A DNA stretch of 64,000 nucleotides from Folioceros fuciformis (GCA_049999805.1 JBNGIO010006003.1:71897-135896); one strand, 5' to 3'. Counted from the first letter of the stretch, positions 10,961 through 23,800 are shown. Notes: generated by a model from the letters alone, not told the origin. Numbers and translations: made by a program.

Positions 10961-11204
10961 CCTCTGCGTGTGCATGTGCGTAAACACCAAGTCACAGGCG
11001 TGTAGCGTAGCGGTGACTTAGAATTTCTTGAAGTTCAGGCAGTAGTTTGTATGTGCATGGCCAAAGCCAAAGTAGATGTCCTACAATTTATATTCGTTTT
11101 CAACCTCCACCATTCGATTACATTCCCCAGGAGAAAAAAAGCAGTCCCGCCACTGTTTTTGTCACATATTGGTTTCGGGTGCGTCCTTGTCTTTTTTCGA
11201 GACC

Positions 11205-11266
11205 GCCAACAAACAACACAAACAAAAGAAAGAAAGAAACAAACAAAGAAACAAACAAACAAACAG
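11205..11266. repeat. (AAAC/AAAG)n microsatellite
   Basis: An A-rich tetranucleotide tract mixing AAAC and AAAG units. Confidence 0.8.
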
Positions 11267-11675
11267 GGGCCAATGCAAGACAAGGGGAAAGGGAGAGGGT
11301 AAAGTCAAATCTGGATTACGGGGATTGGTTTAGAACAGACGCAGGTGGGTGGGTACTTTACGTACATTTTAGGCACCTACACCGGCCATCCCCGCCTTGC
11401 GCCTGCCCTACACTCCCAACTCCTGGGAAATATTAGTCAAAGACAGGCAGGTGGGCCGGGTATTAGCGGCCTCGCCTTCCTGCCCCATCTCTCGTTAAAT
11501 GATTTATTATACACATAGAGCACAGCACTATACCCAAAATGTGATGTGAGTGTGTGCATGGGAAGTCGGGAGAGGGGGGAGCAGGGAACGCCAATGCCAA
11601 TGGCAGCTGGCATTGGAACAAGATCGACACTGGTGTAACCAGCGCGCAAAACCAAGCGCGATCTTTGTCGAGGCG

Positions 11676-11755
11676 CGCGCACACACACACAGAGCACAGC
11701 ACAGCACAGCACATCACATCACATCACAGAACAGAACAGCACAGCACAGCACAGC
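11676..11755. repeat. (CA)n followed by (AGCAC/ATCAC/AGAAC)n
   Basis: A short CA run at about 11,679-11,690 is followed by about twelve pentamers of the form A-N-N-A-C, mainly AGCAC, with ATCAC and AGAAC blocks in the middle. Confidence 0.85.
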
Positions 11756-12202
11756 GGTGGGGGCAGGAGTTCGAGTATGCATGTAGCTACCCTAATAAGG
11801 ACGGAAGGCAGGCAGGAAAGGAAGGAAGGAAGCAGGAAAGGAGCAGGCGCAACAGCGCCTTGGTTGTGTGTGTAGAGCGCACTGGAGTGGAATGGAGTGT
11901 GAGTGAGTGTATTTGGTATAACCGTTGTATAACGATTCCAGCAAAAGGATGATTGGCGCCGCGCGCGGCTTCCAGCCGCCGGTTATCTTCTCTTTCTCTT
12001 TCTCTCCTGCCCCTCCTCCTCTTTCTCTCCTGCCCCTCCTTCTCTTCGCTCCCATTTCTTTCCGCCTTCTTTCCGGCGTGCTGTGGAGAATACCGGGGCC
12101 GTCACATGGTGGGCACATGTCGCTCACCACACTTCCTTCCCGCCCCGCGCTTCTTGTCCTCATCACCCCGCACTTAGCGTAAGTAAGCCAAAGCCACGTC
12201 GC

Positions 12203-12230
12203 CTGCTGCTGCTGCTGCTGCTGCTGCTGC
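12203..12230. repeat. (CTG)n microsatellite, about nine units
   Basis: An uninterrupted CTG run, without a supportable reading frame around it. Confidence 0.85.
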
Positions 12231-12481
12231 GCTTGCATGCCCAGATCCTGCTCTTGCACCTGGGCATTTAATGGGGGTAGGAGGTGACCCATCATATGTT
12301 ACCCCGGTTGGACACTGTCACATAATAGCCTTACCTGCATACAAGCATGTGGAGCAACGAATTCCAAGCAAGCGAGACTGCTGCCGTCGTCGCTCCAAAC
12401 TGCACTGCAACACCCCAATTCCTAAACTTGAGATCTTCGACACACCAACAAGGGCCCAAAGCTGAGCTTCCCAGGAGGCTA

Positions 12482-12527
12482 ATGCCAACGCCAACGCCAA
12501 CGCCAACGCCAATGCCCATACCAATGC
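12482..12527. repeat. (GCCAAC)n microsatellite
   Basis: Four to five perfect GCCAAC hexamers, then degenerate units. Confidence 0.8.
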
Positions 12528-12780
12528 ACTAATCTGCCCCCCTTCCCTTTGTACTTGGCATTGAAGAGGTCGGGCAGATCGTACAGGCGAGAGAGAGGGT
12601 CGCCCGCGGCCCAGCCCAAACGGCCAAGAAGCCTTCAACCCCAACGCTTTTTCATTTTCATTAATGCGCCCTCTCTTGTGGCCTGGCCTGGCCTGGCCTG
12701 CCTCTCCTTATACCAATGTACAATGTGTGTGGTACATGCATGTCGCATTTGCAGTTTCTGGTTCGGATTAAGGGGGGTAG

Positions 12781-12831
12781 GCAGCAGCGGCAGCGGCAGC
12801 GGCAGCGCCACTGGCACTGGCACTGGCACTG
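12781..12831. repeat. (CAGCGG)n then (CACTGG)n microsatellite
   Basis: Two adjacent hexamer blocks that differ at internal positions of the unit. Confidence 0.8.
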
Positions 12832-13096
12832 TAACCAACCCTTGAGGAATGTAAAGCATTTGTATGTACAGATAATCCGGGGCGTGGCTCGGGGCTCATA
12901 ACTCTCATGAGACGCTTCAAAATGGCACTTCGCCCACAAGGGGGATTGATTCTCAGGATGCGAGGAGTTTGGGAATTTGAGGGTTCGAGGGACGAGGGGG
13001 ATCTGGTGGCAGTGCGGCGGAGTGCGGACGGACCGACTGCCGACGGCTGCATTTAATGCGCGTCCAGGATATGATGGGGGGGGGGCGGGGGTGTTC

Positions 13097-13170
13097 ACCT
13101 CGCCTCGCCTCGCCTCGCCTCGCTTCACCTCGCCTCGCCTCGCCTCGCCTCGCCTCGCCTCTCCTCGCCC
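13097..13170. repeat. (CTCGC)n pentamer array
   Basis: About fourteen CTCGC/CTTCAC-type pentamers preceded by a G run (about 13,075-13,090). Confidence 0.85.
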
Positions 13171-14315
13171 GTCCGATGCCGGTTGCCATGCTCATGGAAA
13201 GACGCGGGAGGGATGGTCCGGAAAGAAGCCGCCGCTTTCTTTTTCTCCTCTGCTGGTGCTTCTCGCGTTTTGGGCCCCACTCTCTCTCTCTATCTTTCTC
13301 TCTTTCTTCACAGCACTGGGGCTGCCAGATGACTGCAGTTCATGCTTCCTTTCCTTCCCAGGCTCTCAGTCCCTGCCCGACTCGCTGCCCGCTGTCTGCC
13401 CGGCCTGCCCGTGCCTTCCTCGCACTGCCACCGCCTGCGCCTTCCCCCTCCCTCTTTGTCTCGGGGGCCTCCTGCTCCTCTTTGCCGAGACGCCTGGACG
13501 CTCTTTGCTGTGCCAAGCCGAGCGCTAGCTCGAGCGCGAGCGTAACCTCTGCGCCCCTCTTCTCTTCACCGTCTCTGCTCAGCCTAGCCTAGCCATCTCT
13601 GCCTTGGCCGGAGCATCGCCGCCTCCCAGCTTGCGAGCGGCCTGGCCACGCCATGCGGTGTCGGTCTGCAGCTCGCGAGCCCCGGCGGTGATGGAGCTGA
13701 GCCACACCTCGTCAGTTGAGTTGAGGTGAGGGAGCTGCTGGATGGATTCTTGGACGACTTCTTGATGCCGCGGATTGCCTCCTTCCTGCTTCTCGTCCCT
13801 CCCCGCACGCCACGCTGCGTCGTACCTGTCCTAGTCTTGTCCTCAAACACACAAGTCACGCCACGCGACGCGGGCCTGCGCCTGTCTGCTTCTCTTCTCC
13901 GTCATTCACCCGCTTGTGCCTTGCTTCCGCATGCATGCTAGGAAGCGGAATCGCAATTGCGTCTTCGTCCTGTGCCGGTTGGAATTGCCCGCCCTTTGCT
14001 TGTGCGTGTGTTTGCGAATTTCTTGTTTCTTGTTCCCAGTTTGGTGCAAGATTGCGACGATTTGCTTAAATTTCGGTGGAGCGCACTCGCTCTGCTCCAC
14101 CCCTCGCTTTTTCATCCGGCGGTGCACGGCAGAGGCAGCTGTAGGGCGGCGGTGCGCGCTTTTGCTCTGCTTCCCTTTGCCTCGCTGCGGTCCTCTCATC
14201 CACGGTTACGACTTTTTGCAGCTTGCTTTCCGACGAACTGTTGTTGTTGACCACAACGTTTGCGCGATCGGAGTGTCTAGGGGAGCGTGACACGACCGTG
14301 GCTTTTGGAAGCTGA

Positions 14316-15533
14316 ATGAAGCGGACCATGGGGGCCCCCGTAGTCTTGTTGGTGGACCCGAGGTCTCAGGAGCAAGAGGAGACGGAGGACCGATCCAGCG
14401 TGGTTATGGTTGAGAGACTGTGGAGTAGGTTGCCCGAAGAGCTGGTCGAGAGAATTCTGACGTGGTTGCCGCTCCCCAGCCTCTTTAGATGCCGCTCCGT
14501 GTGCAAGAAATGGAACACGCTCATGTTCTCCAAGGATTTTCACTCCGATCGTCACGGATCCTCGCCGATGCCTCTCCTCCTCTTGTTCGGGCTCGAGGCT
14601 GGTAGAGCCGACCAATCGTATGATGCTCTGCGGAGTTCCTGGCACAAACTGCCTCGATCTTTCCTTCCGTATTTGGATGTCCATCCTATCGTCTCGGCTG
14701 GTGGCCTGCTGCTCTGCGTCAGAAGCTTCAAGCTCAAATTCGACTACTCCTGGCTCTGCGTTTGCAACCCCTTGATGAAGTCTTGGCGAGATTTGCCCGT
14801 CACCAGCAAGGTGAAGATGCCGATGCTCATCACCATGGTTTATGATGAGCAAGCCAAGTCTTTCAAGGTCATAGTCGCTGGAGATCGGAGGTTCTGCACC
14901 GCCGTTGCGTCTCTTGACGAGGTGTCCAGGTTTCAACAGGAGACCACCAATTTCTGTTGGCCTACCTACGTGTACGACTCTGCCACCGATTCTTGGAGCG
15001 ATGCTGGTAGGGTGCCAGACGGCTCTTGTCTACGCCCAACCTCCGTTGTTCTCCACGGCACCCTCTACGCCTTGAGAAGGACTGGGGAAGTGGTGGCCTT
15101 CGACTTGGAGAAATGCCTGTGGCGCCGTCTGCCAGTGCCCGCGCCCGTGCCTCCCTCTTGTGATGTTGCTTGCCTGACAGAGACCTCTGGAGCAATCTAC
15201 ATGGCTGGCTATTCCAGGGCTGAAGGTGTGCAAGGATTGAGCATATGGCAGATCGACTTCAAAGCCAATACTTGGCTGCACCGTGGCCGCTTGCCCGACA
15301 AGTTGCGAGCAGATTTGAAGCCAAGATCAACGGAACCTGCACGCCTGGTTGGACACGGCAGATGGTTCTTCCTCATGTTTGGGGGTGGTGATGGAAAGTT
15401 GCCCGAGACTATCAAGTATGACTTCGTCGCCAGAGTGTGGCGGCACATAGGACAGTGCCCGTTCGATATCCGCTCGCCTGACCTGCAATCCAGCCTGCTC
15501 CCCTACGAGCCCAGATTGGATGTTTTTTGGTAG
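14316..15533 (+). CDS. F-box/kelch-like protein
   Basis: A single-exon frame of 405 residues opening at ATG (MKRTMGAPVVLL). An F-box sits at about residues 31-75 (LPEELVERILTWLPLPSLFRC, with CKKW following), the segment that binds SKP1 in SCF ubiquitin ligases. The rest has the repeated Gly-Gly, Tyr and Trp pattern of kelch or F-box-associated beta-propeller repeats: SAGGLLLCVRS, CNPLMKSWRDLP, VYDSATDSWSDAGR, and a C-terminal MFGGGDG followed by a Trp. This predicts a substrate-recognition subunit, with the substrate unknown. The length and the lack of introns fit many plant F-box/kelch genes. The second Met (residue 5) is an alternative start. It stands alone between the repeat-rich region and the convergent helicase gene. 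Confidence 0.9.
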   Translation: MKRTMGAPVVLLVDPRSQEQEETEDRSSVVMVERLWSRLPEELVERILTWLPLPSLFRCRSVCKKWNTLMFSKDFHSDRHGSSPMPLLLLFGLEAGRADQSYDALRSSWHKLPRSFLPYLDVHPIVSAGGLLLCVRSFKLKFDYSWLCVCNPLMKSWRDLPVTSKVKMPMLITMVYDEQAKSFKVIVAGDRRFCTAVASLDEVSRFQQETTNFCWPTYVYDSATDSWSDAGRVPDGSCLRPTSVVLHGTLYALRRTGEVVAFDLEKCLWRRLPVPAPVPPSCDVACLTETSGAIYMAGYSRAEGVQGLSIWQIDFKANTWLHRGRLPDKLRADLKPRSTEPARLVGHGRWFFLMFGGGDGKLPETIKYDFVARVWRHIGQCPFDIRSPDLQSSLLPYEPRLDVFW

Positions 15534-16555
15534 ACATTGCAGACGCACTTGATGCTCTCACGCACATCCATTTGCTATGCCACTGCCCGGCCTCAACTGC
15601 GTTTTTTCGACGGCTAAGATTCGGCTCCTCTCTATTTCTCATATGCAATTCGTCTTGTACCAACTTAGGAAGAAACTGTGCAGGCCTTCAGTGGCGTGTG
15701 GATTAAAAATCTCAGAATTTGAAGGAACTAGCTCAAGCAGAGTCTACTATTTGCCCTCCCTAAGAGCAACATTTGAAGAACGTGTGGCTAGAGGCTGAAG
15801 TTGCTCAAGGATTTTTTTTTTGGTTTTTTATAACCCGGCCATGTCTGGTGAGGACTCCGTGAACTACTCTATGCACGTGACATGAGTACTGTTGCTTTGC
15901 TAGCTGACACTTACCACCTCTTTGCTGCAGTCCTCGATCGACCGCCCCAGGAGGATACCACTCCACACCGGAGGCACGCCAGCAGCACCGGGGAATTGAT
16001 TAGTAGGCTTTTCACCCCTAGCTTGACTGGCTACTCACGGACTTGCCACTAGCTTAGTGAAAGATCTGTACGCCGTGATCATCGGCTTTCTCGGATTTGC
16101 GTATAGCAGATTGTCTTGATCTCCCAGGGATCATGAAGCTCCAGAAATGGGGACACTTGAGACGGAAGGAGTACCTACTGTACGCAGTACGCGCTTTTAA
16201 AACTGTAGGCAAAACTCATACTGTGTATATAATACTATCGCTTACACAGGCTGCATCCATGGAAAGCAAACCCCTTATATGCTAGGGAGACCTCTACTCG
16301 AGCGACAAGTACAGAAAAATAGCCTGGCTCCAATCATGTATGACAGTGGTGAATGATATCCTCCTGCACGTTCTTTACAAAATTTGGTTCTGTTGCCGAT
16401 TTCGTACATGGCCGCTGTCTCATGACAGTCAAAATTGTAGCTATACACACATGCGTACAGTAGCTTGCGTCTCTGTACTGGCAGACCTGGCAGAGATGGA
16501 GCCATGATAGCGAAAAAGAAAAAAAAAACTCAACTTCTACCCGCTGGTGGCTGAC
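15534..16555. other. Intergenic region between convergent genes
   Basis: About 1 kb containing the 3' untranslated regions of the F-box gene (+) and the helicase gene (-). No coding gene, structured RNA or repeat is evident. Confidence 0.5.
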
Positions 16556-19500
16556 TTAGTGTCGCGATCTCACAAGCTTGAGAGCTAGAGCTTCCTGTTC
16601 AGCCAAGGACAGATGAGGTGCACGCCCTTCACCTGTGTCGTCGTCGTCCCGGTCGCTCCCAGCGTCTGAGGCCGCTGGGGACCGACTGCCGGCATCAGTA
16701 TCGTCTTCACTGTCACCTGTGTCGGCCCCAAGCCTTACTCCGTCTGCCTCTACCTCTGAACCCTTCCTCAACTTCTGCATCTTCTTCCGCCTCCTCTCCC
16801 GCAATCTCTGCTTTTCCAGCAGCCGATCTTCCTTGTCCCGCCGCTTCATCTCGTTCTTGAGCCTCGTGTTTCGCTCCTCAGCGGCACGAGCAAGATCTTC
16901 TGCAAACACCAGGGACACATGTGAGTCATGATCATGGATACAGTGCAATCGTGGGCATTGCAATGAAAATCAACTGAGATACCTTGTTCGTCCTCCTGCT
17001 CCTTCTGGAGTGCAAGTGCTTCAAACGGCGTGACAGCGTTTCCATCTTCGTCGAACACCATACGTTGGCCACCAGCTTTGCTGGAGTCAATCTTCAACAC
17101 TTTCTTCTTCTTGGAAACCTTTACTCCAGAACTGCGCACCAATTCCAATACTCAGGCACCCATGCTAACCGCAGAGAACAAATCATTGCAGAAAGCGAAA
17201 TACCGATGGCAAAGTACGAACCTCTTCGCTGCTCCTACACCTCCTGAAGTATCTTCCGGACCTGCTTGCCTTCGCAAGGTCCTACTACTGTCGTTTTGGA
17301 CCCGGAACATAAACTCCTCTTCAACAGTGGGCTCATGAGCCCGCATTTTCTCATAGCTCGCAGACAGCACATCTGCATTTTTGCGTCTGAAGAGTCGGTC
17401 GAGTTTGGACGCCTTCTTCTTCGCGTTGACATCACTCTCAGACAGCCATGTAGAGAGAGACGCGACATCAACCTCCGCCTGCGCTCCATTCTCGACATGT
17501 GCGTCCTCGTCCGTAGTCTCTGACCCTTCGTGCTCATTGTCATCTGCATCATCATCCGAGCCCTCGACCACCCGGTTCATGTTTCTTGGGGCATTCTTAG
17601 CCACTTTGGCAGAGGAATTCTTCAGAAACCGGATGCGAGGAGTCGATGGCAGTCCCATGGATGCTGCAAACTCAGCGAGTGGAAGTTTTGCGACGTCAAA
17701 CATCTCCTTGTCGGGACGCAAATGGAGAGAACGCATATATGTGACGAATGCTCGCTGGGCAAGATATTTTAACTCAGGACTCTTGGAGAGCAAGCCTGCC
17801 AACGCGTGTGAAACTTGCTGCACCTTGTTCGTATTTGCCTGTGGGAAGTGGGCAGGGAGTGCCATCAGGTTAGACACAAAACAGTGCATTGGAGTCGGCA
17901 TCCAAGGAGGACTGACGCACTGGTGCATGATCCATACCTTAATCACTTTGATAGGGATCTTAGATGCTTCGAATGCAGTCAGCATCTTCTGCTCTGCAGA
18001 TGTCAGAAACAGTAAAGACCGCCCTGAGGCAGTGTACCGAGCAGTCCGTCCAACCCGATGAATATAAGTGGCAACGTCTTCAGGACAATCCACCTGGGCA
18101 GCCAAAGGTGCACATGATCAGAAGGCGTTCAGAAAAGCTTTGTCATTCAGGCCAGCGGACCTTCCTTACCACCATCAAGTGAAATCTAAATGCACCACAC
18201 CTGAACCACCCAGTCTACTGCCGGAAAGTCAAGTCCTCTTGCTGCCACATCCGTAGCAAATAACAGCGAATGGCGACTTTCGCAGAATTCAAAGAACACC
18301 AAAGACCTTTGCATCTGCTTCATTCTTCCATGCAAGCATTTGACGGGCACTCCTGGACGCAGCTTTTTGAATACTTCGCTCAAAAACTTGACCTGCAGCA
18401 GATGAACAAGTTGAGTGACAAACGTGATCCACTTGCACATTCACACAGAAAAAACCGTAATTTTTTTTGATCTGGCCACGCAAGTTCCAGCAGCGGGAGA
18501 ACCAGACCTGCTTACAAGATGACAGGAAGACCAGCATCTTAGAGCGAAGATGCGACTTGACAAAGCTCCACAACATATCTAACTTCTCCTCCAAGGGCAC
18601 AATCATGGCAGTCTGCTGCAGTCTCGCCGGCGTTGCCGTGGTCGACTCTGCATGCACAGACAAATACTCGGGATCCCGCAGACTGAGCCTGGCAAGATCT
18701 TGCACAGATCGAGTTTGCGTGGCCGAGAACAGGAAAGTCTGCCGCTGCTTTGGAAGCTGTGCCAGAATGGCATTGAGAGTCTTGGCGAATCCCATGTCCA
18801 AAATGCGGTCTGCCTCATCCAACACCAGCACCTGCCTTGTGACCACCACCAACCCCCCACGCATTAGTTGTTATGGCTGACCAGACTAAACCTCCTTCCG
18901 TCCAGCTCAAAACATCCAAATCCGATGATCCAGCAGCACTTGCCCAGACAATGGTAGGGATCACTGCATGAACGTGCAAAGGTGGCCTGAAGCTACTAGA
19001 TAACTGAAAACCCACCTGGAGCTGGGAACAGTCGAAGTTGGGCGTCTCGTCCATATGCTGCAGCAGGCGACCTGGCGTGCACACTAGAACATTGAGCGAG
19101 CTGACGTGACCTTTCTCCGTATCCACACCCTTCCTCCCCCCGATCAGCAGGCCTCCACTGAGCGAGTGGTGCTTGCCCACCTTCTTCAACTCATCAAAGA
19201 TCTGCACTGCCAGCTCGCGCGTAGGCGAGATAATGATTGCGCCCACCCCATCCAGAGTGCCCCACCGAAGCCGAAACAATTTCTCGATCACCTGCCAACC
19301 CAAAAGCCCGTCAATCTTAGTCTTCGTACCAAGACGCGCCGCCATCCAAACAACCAAAACCCATCCACCAACCCACCGGCACGAGAAACGCCAAGGTCTT
19401 GCCAGACCCAGTTTTGGCCGCCCCGAGAACATCCCTCCCACACAGAGCGTGCGGGATCGCGGCCTTCTGAATCGCAGTCATGCGCGTGTAGTGGGCATCC

Positions 19501-19799
19501 ACCAGCCCCCTCTTGGTCCGATCGCAGAGCGGCAGCTGCGAGAAGAGCTTGGCTCCAGCGTAAGGCCTCAGCTTCTCCTCCACCTTGCCCGCCTCCTCCG
19601 ACAGGGTTGCAGCCAAAGGATTGGACCCAGTCGGTGGCGCCCCATTCGCAATCCTGCATTCCAACACCTGGATCTCCTCCACTTCCGAAGGCCCTCCCCG
19701 CCGCTTCTTCCTCACCTGACTAAGAGGCTGCGTCTGCTCAGCCTCCTCCTTCTCCCGCTTCTTCCGCGTCTTCCCATCCCACCTCTTCATCGACACCAT
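16556..19799 (-). CDS. RH32: DEAD-box RNA helicase, DDX10/Dbp4/RH32 type
   Basis: Predicted nucleolar ATP-dependent helicase for 18S rRNA processing, by family. Eight exons join in phase: 19799-19377, 19291-19016, 18831-18508, 18392-18201, 18093-17938, 17838-17222, 17131-16983, 16899-16556, giving 826 residues. Visible motifs are [10 protein letters not shown] (about 125-134), PTREL (about 164), DEAD in [12 protein letters not shown] (about 238), SAT (about 270), [11 protein letters not shown] and HRVGRTAR (about 417). The extended C-terminus has acidic runs ([16 protein letters not shown]), a Lys-rich stretch and a charged [11 protein letters not shown] coil, as in DDX10/Dbp4 rather than shorter DEAD proteins. 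Start chosen at the ATG giving MVSMKRW; no better upstream ATG is seen. It is divergent from the RBP gene about 1 kb away. Confidence 0.92.
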
Positions 19800-20814
19800 C
19801 CTTCCCACACCAAATGCCCAACACCTCGGCAAACCTGTACTGTCTTTCCCTTAAGACCCGTCCGCCACCTTCAAGGATGACATACAAGACGCACGAACTC
19901 CTCCCGCGCTCAGTTGCGGGATGCGGGACGAAACGAGACGAAACGATCCATCCCAACCCTTCTCGTTTTTTTCGGCCGCAATACGCCGGTCGCATCACGA
20001 CTCAAAACAAATGACTCGGGTCTCACACTTCTAGACGCTCATCTCACATCGAACTTAAGTATGTATTTCCACACCTAAATAGAACAGAATTAGCTTCATA
20101 ACTCGAACTTGTGAAAGGCGAAAACAGCAAGGGAAGAGGGAAAATGCGGGCGATACATACATCACATACATACATACCATATATGGTGGAATCTGGCAAA
20201 CGCATCGAGTCCGTCCACGTGGTAAAGTGCAAACGGGTTGTGACCAGGGTCCGGATTAGCGAGCCGGAGTCGATCTGAGCCGTCCGCAGTCATCATCGCC
20301 GCTGTCCAGGTCTGTAACCCTTTCCCGCTCTCGTTGCGTTCTTTTTCCCCCTCTGGTCTCTTTGCTTTTTTTCAGCTGCCGTGGTGGTGCTGATCGTCTC
20401 CGTGCGGGTGTGGCCCAGACAACGGGCCAGGCATCGCAGCGCGCTGGTGGCCAGGCTGAGGGCCTCGTGGCTGGAATCTGATGCGCGGTGCTCGCGCTGC
20501 GGCTTCGTCAGGCGGCAAGCCAGGGTTTTGAGCGCAGGCAGCCAGCAGGGATCAGCTCGGTGTCGGCCCAAGCCGTGCCGTGCTCTCGCCATTCATTGCT
20601 GTGAGCTGAGCAGGCGCGGTAAGGGGGCCTGCTCGGGGCCTATGCTGCGGGCTCGTAGCTGGAGGTGCGGTGCGGCTGGTGGGCGACTGCCCCGTTCCGG
20701 AGCTTAAACTGAGTGACCTCCCGGGCTTGCTAGGGTTACGGCTTTTGCCGTTGTGGGGGCGACATCGAGCCGGCACCACCGACTTCTTGGTGTTCGCAGC
20801 TGCGCGCGGTGATA
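19800..20814. promoter_or_regulatory. Shared intergenic region between two divergent RNA genes
   Basis: About 1 kb separates the start of the helicase (-) and of the RBP45/47-like gene (+). It must hold both promoters and 5' leaders. The right part is GC-rich. I see no further gene and no clear TATA box on either side. Confidence 0.5.
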
Positions 20815-23800
20815 ATGCAGTCCCAGGCCGGTGTGGGGCTGCCGGCTCCGCAGGGAGCCGAGCAGCAATGGATGTACCAGCAGCAGGCTGTTATGCAGCA
20901 GCAGCCGCAACAATCGCATGACGAGGTCAAGACCCTTTGGGTCGGCGACCTCCAATACTGGATGGACGAGAACTACCTTCACAATTGTTTTGCTCATACC
21001 AATGAGGTACTCGGTGGCTTTCTGTAGCTGTCCTGGTCTGTGCTTGCCTGTACGGGCTTGGTTGCGTGCAAGTGTCCGATTTAGTAAAGTGTTAATTTTC
21101 TCTCTGTGCAGGTGATGTCGGTCAAGATCATCCGCAACAAGCAGACGGGTTACTCGGAAGGGTACGGCTTTGTGGAGTTCGTTTCCCACGCAGCTGCCGA
21201 AAAGGTGTTGCAGACCTACAATGGCACGCAGATGCCGCAGACAGAGCAGCCATTTAGGTTGAACTGGGCTTCCTTTGGTATCGGTGAGAGGCGGCCGGAA
21301 GCGGGACCCGAGCACTCCATCTTTGTTGGAGATCTGGCGCCGGATGTTACGGATTACATGTTACAGGAAACTTTTCGGAGTCGCTATCCTTCCGTTAAAG
21401 GAGCTAAGGTCGTCACGGATGCGAATACAGGTCGCTCAAAAGGGTACGGATTCGTGAGGTTCGGTGACGAGATGGAGAGGAATCGAGCCATGAGTGAGAT
21501 GAATGGAGTCTACTGCTCTAGTCGACCGATGCGTATCAGCGCAGCAACTCCCAAGAAGTCTTTAGGTCATGCTCAACAACCCTTTCACCAAGGTTGGTTT
21601 TTTACAGTTGTTTGCATTACAGCTGCCGTCAGACATGTGAGGAGCTATTTCGGCTCTTTTCCGAGTAACCCTCGCCGTAGCACATCCGTAGGTGTCTCGA
21701 AAAGGGGCGGACGGGAAGCCTTATTTTTGCAACTCTCTTGTCTCATGGGGTTTACGTGTGTCTGATTATGTTTTTCTTCGAGCATCCTGTCCCTCTGATG
21801 GTCATGGTAGCTGCTAGACGTCTAAAGAATCTGTCGTATGCCTCCCCATGTTGATTTCTCGAAGGCCCTCCTCTTGTTCCTAGCATACGTCACAAAGGCT
21901 AGACTCCCTCAGACATTCCTTGGACTGCCCGGTTATGTTTCCGCAATTCCCTGCTTAATTCATTTCCTGGGCACCATTCAAATTTGCCTGGAGTAACCAG
22001 CAAACTGTGTGGGTCCCAGTTCTTTAAAGCTTATAAGCTCATTTGTCTTTAAGCAGGAGAGCAAGAGACTTTCTACACTGAGCTCAGTCCAGGAACAACT
22101 TGTCCTCCTTAAGAGGACTGTAAGGCCTTTTGACCTGGTTAACGGTTATAGCTCTGAGATTTTCTACTCTGTGAAGACTGATTTGAACAGAAACTATGTG
22201 GCTGATGGAGAAGGCTCTTGTATCGTGTGTTTGCAGCTGTTCCAGCGGCAACTGTCGTGGCTGCCCAGTATCAGGCGCCAACCTATGGTGGGACTCCACC
22301 TCTTCAACAAGCTTTTGCAACTGATAATGATCCAAATAATACCACAGTATGCTAGATCTATCCAGCCAATTTCAGAATTTCAGCTGCTGGAAATAATGTA
22401 TTGACATCATTTTTACCTTCTACCTTTTTTCCTTGAACGGTTCCAGATCTTCGTGGGTGGATTGGATCCTAGTGTTACAGATGAAGAGCTGAGAGCGGTT
22501 TTTGCTCAGTATGGAGATCTAGTGTACGTCAAAATTCCTTTTGGCAAGGGTTGTGGGTTTGTGCAGTTTACTCACAGGTGAGCTTTTCAGTTTCTTTTTT
22601 TTCCGGTATTGAGAATCCCACGGTTTCGAAAATGATTTATGAGATGCTTTTCCTCTTGTGCAGGGCTTGTGCGGAGGAAGCGCTAACTAGGTTGCACGGT
22701 ACAGTTATTGGGCAACAAGCAATCCGGCTGTCTTGGGGAAGGAGCCCTGGTAATAAGCAGGTGTGTAGACCGTGCCGGTTGAGTGGCGATGATATTAGTT
22801 CTCGTATTAATGTGATTTTGCGTCTGTGGTACGATGGCACATCTGATGGGATCTATGTTTTCCTGTCAGTGGCAGTCTCCGGCTGGTTGGGGGCAGCCTC
22901 AGCCAGACCCAAACCCTTGGAATGTGGGTGGGTATTACGGTTACGGGCAGGGGTATGATGGATATGGCTATCCTCCACCACCTCAAGATGCTGGAGGCTA
23001 TGGATATGGTGCCTATACGTATGGGCATTATACTCAGCAGGTAAGCTAGAGTTCCAAGGATGACTTGGGGTTCACAGACAGTAATTCTGTCTTTTGAGAA
23101 TGTCTTATCGTATGTACAGGTTTAAGTTACACCAGAAACAATTTGGTTCCACGATTATGGCGGTGGTGTTGTTTTGAACCTGGTATGCAAGCATAGTTGA
23201 ATGAGAAAAGGAGACTTGGCCGGTGGTTTGGTGTATGCATGATGTGGTGCTAATGCTGAATGTCGCATCTGTTGTTAGATTTGGAGGTTGGAATCAGATT
23301 TGAGTGGTAGTCCATGTTTGACATCTGTTGTCCGCTCCCTCGAGTAGTGATTGGGCCAGAGTTTACATTCAAGAACCTCCTCTTGTCTGGCTCTTTTTGC
23401 ATGAACTCTAGATTGAAGCTCAATCTGGGATAGCAAGTGCTTCCATCACCAGCTCAGGACATGCAGCCGAACATAAGGAGGATGAAATCGTCGACCCCCT
23501 GGCACCTCCTGACATTGACAAGTGAGTTTTGAGGAGTCCAAGCCTCGTTTTTGTTTCTCTCGGTTCTACTGAGGCCTGTGTATGTGTTTGCCTTGTCAGG
23601 TCGAGTAGTCTTCTGTCTGTCAGGTTCCCTTTCAGATAGACCTGTTGACGCTGCGTCTCTGTATGAATCGTGCATGTTTACCACTTTTCGTGGCCCTCAA
23701 TACTGCTGGATGATGCAACCTCCTGAGTGGGATCCTTATGTTGGACAATGTCTCTGCAGATTGAATGCAGCGTACATTGCTTTACATGAGCCTCCCTTGC

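Larger units (their letters stand above)
9608..14315. other. Gene-poor, microsatellite-rich region upstream of the F-box gene
   Basis: About 4.7 kb without a supportable coding gene. Open frames here are translations of simple repeats (Arg-Arg, Ala-Ser-Pro or Leu runs). A 100-N gap lies at 10,079-10,178. The part after about 13,300 may include the promoter and long 5' leader of the F-box gene at 14,316. The individual repeats are listed separately. Confidence 0.5.

Noticed and set aside
10612-11021. Several open frames over the hexamer and pentamer arrays
   Set aside because: They translate simple repeats in all frames (Arg runs, Leu-Arg-Pro runs). Open frames arise because unit lengths of 6 or 7 contain no stop.
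12977-13592. Two overlapping plus-strand frames of about 180 codons
   Set aside because: They are driven by the CTCGC array and C/T-rich DNA, and neither shows a domain or a credible start.
19106-19880. Long plus-strand frames over the helicase
   Set aside because: They are antisense shadows of the helicase exons, which carry clear DEAD-box motifs.
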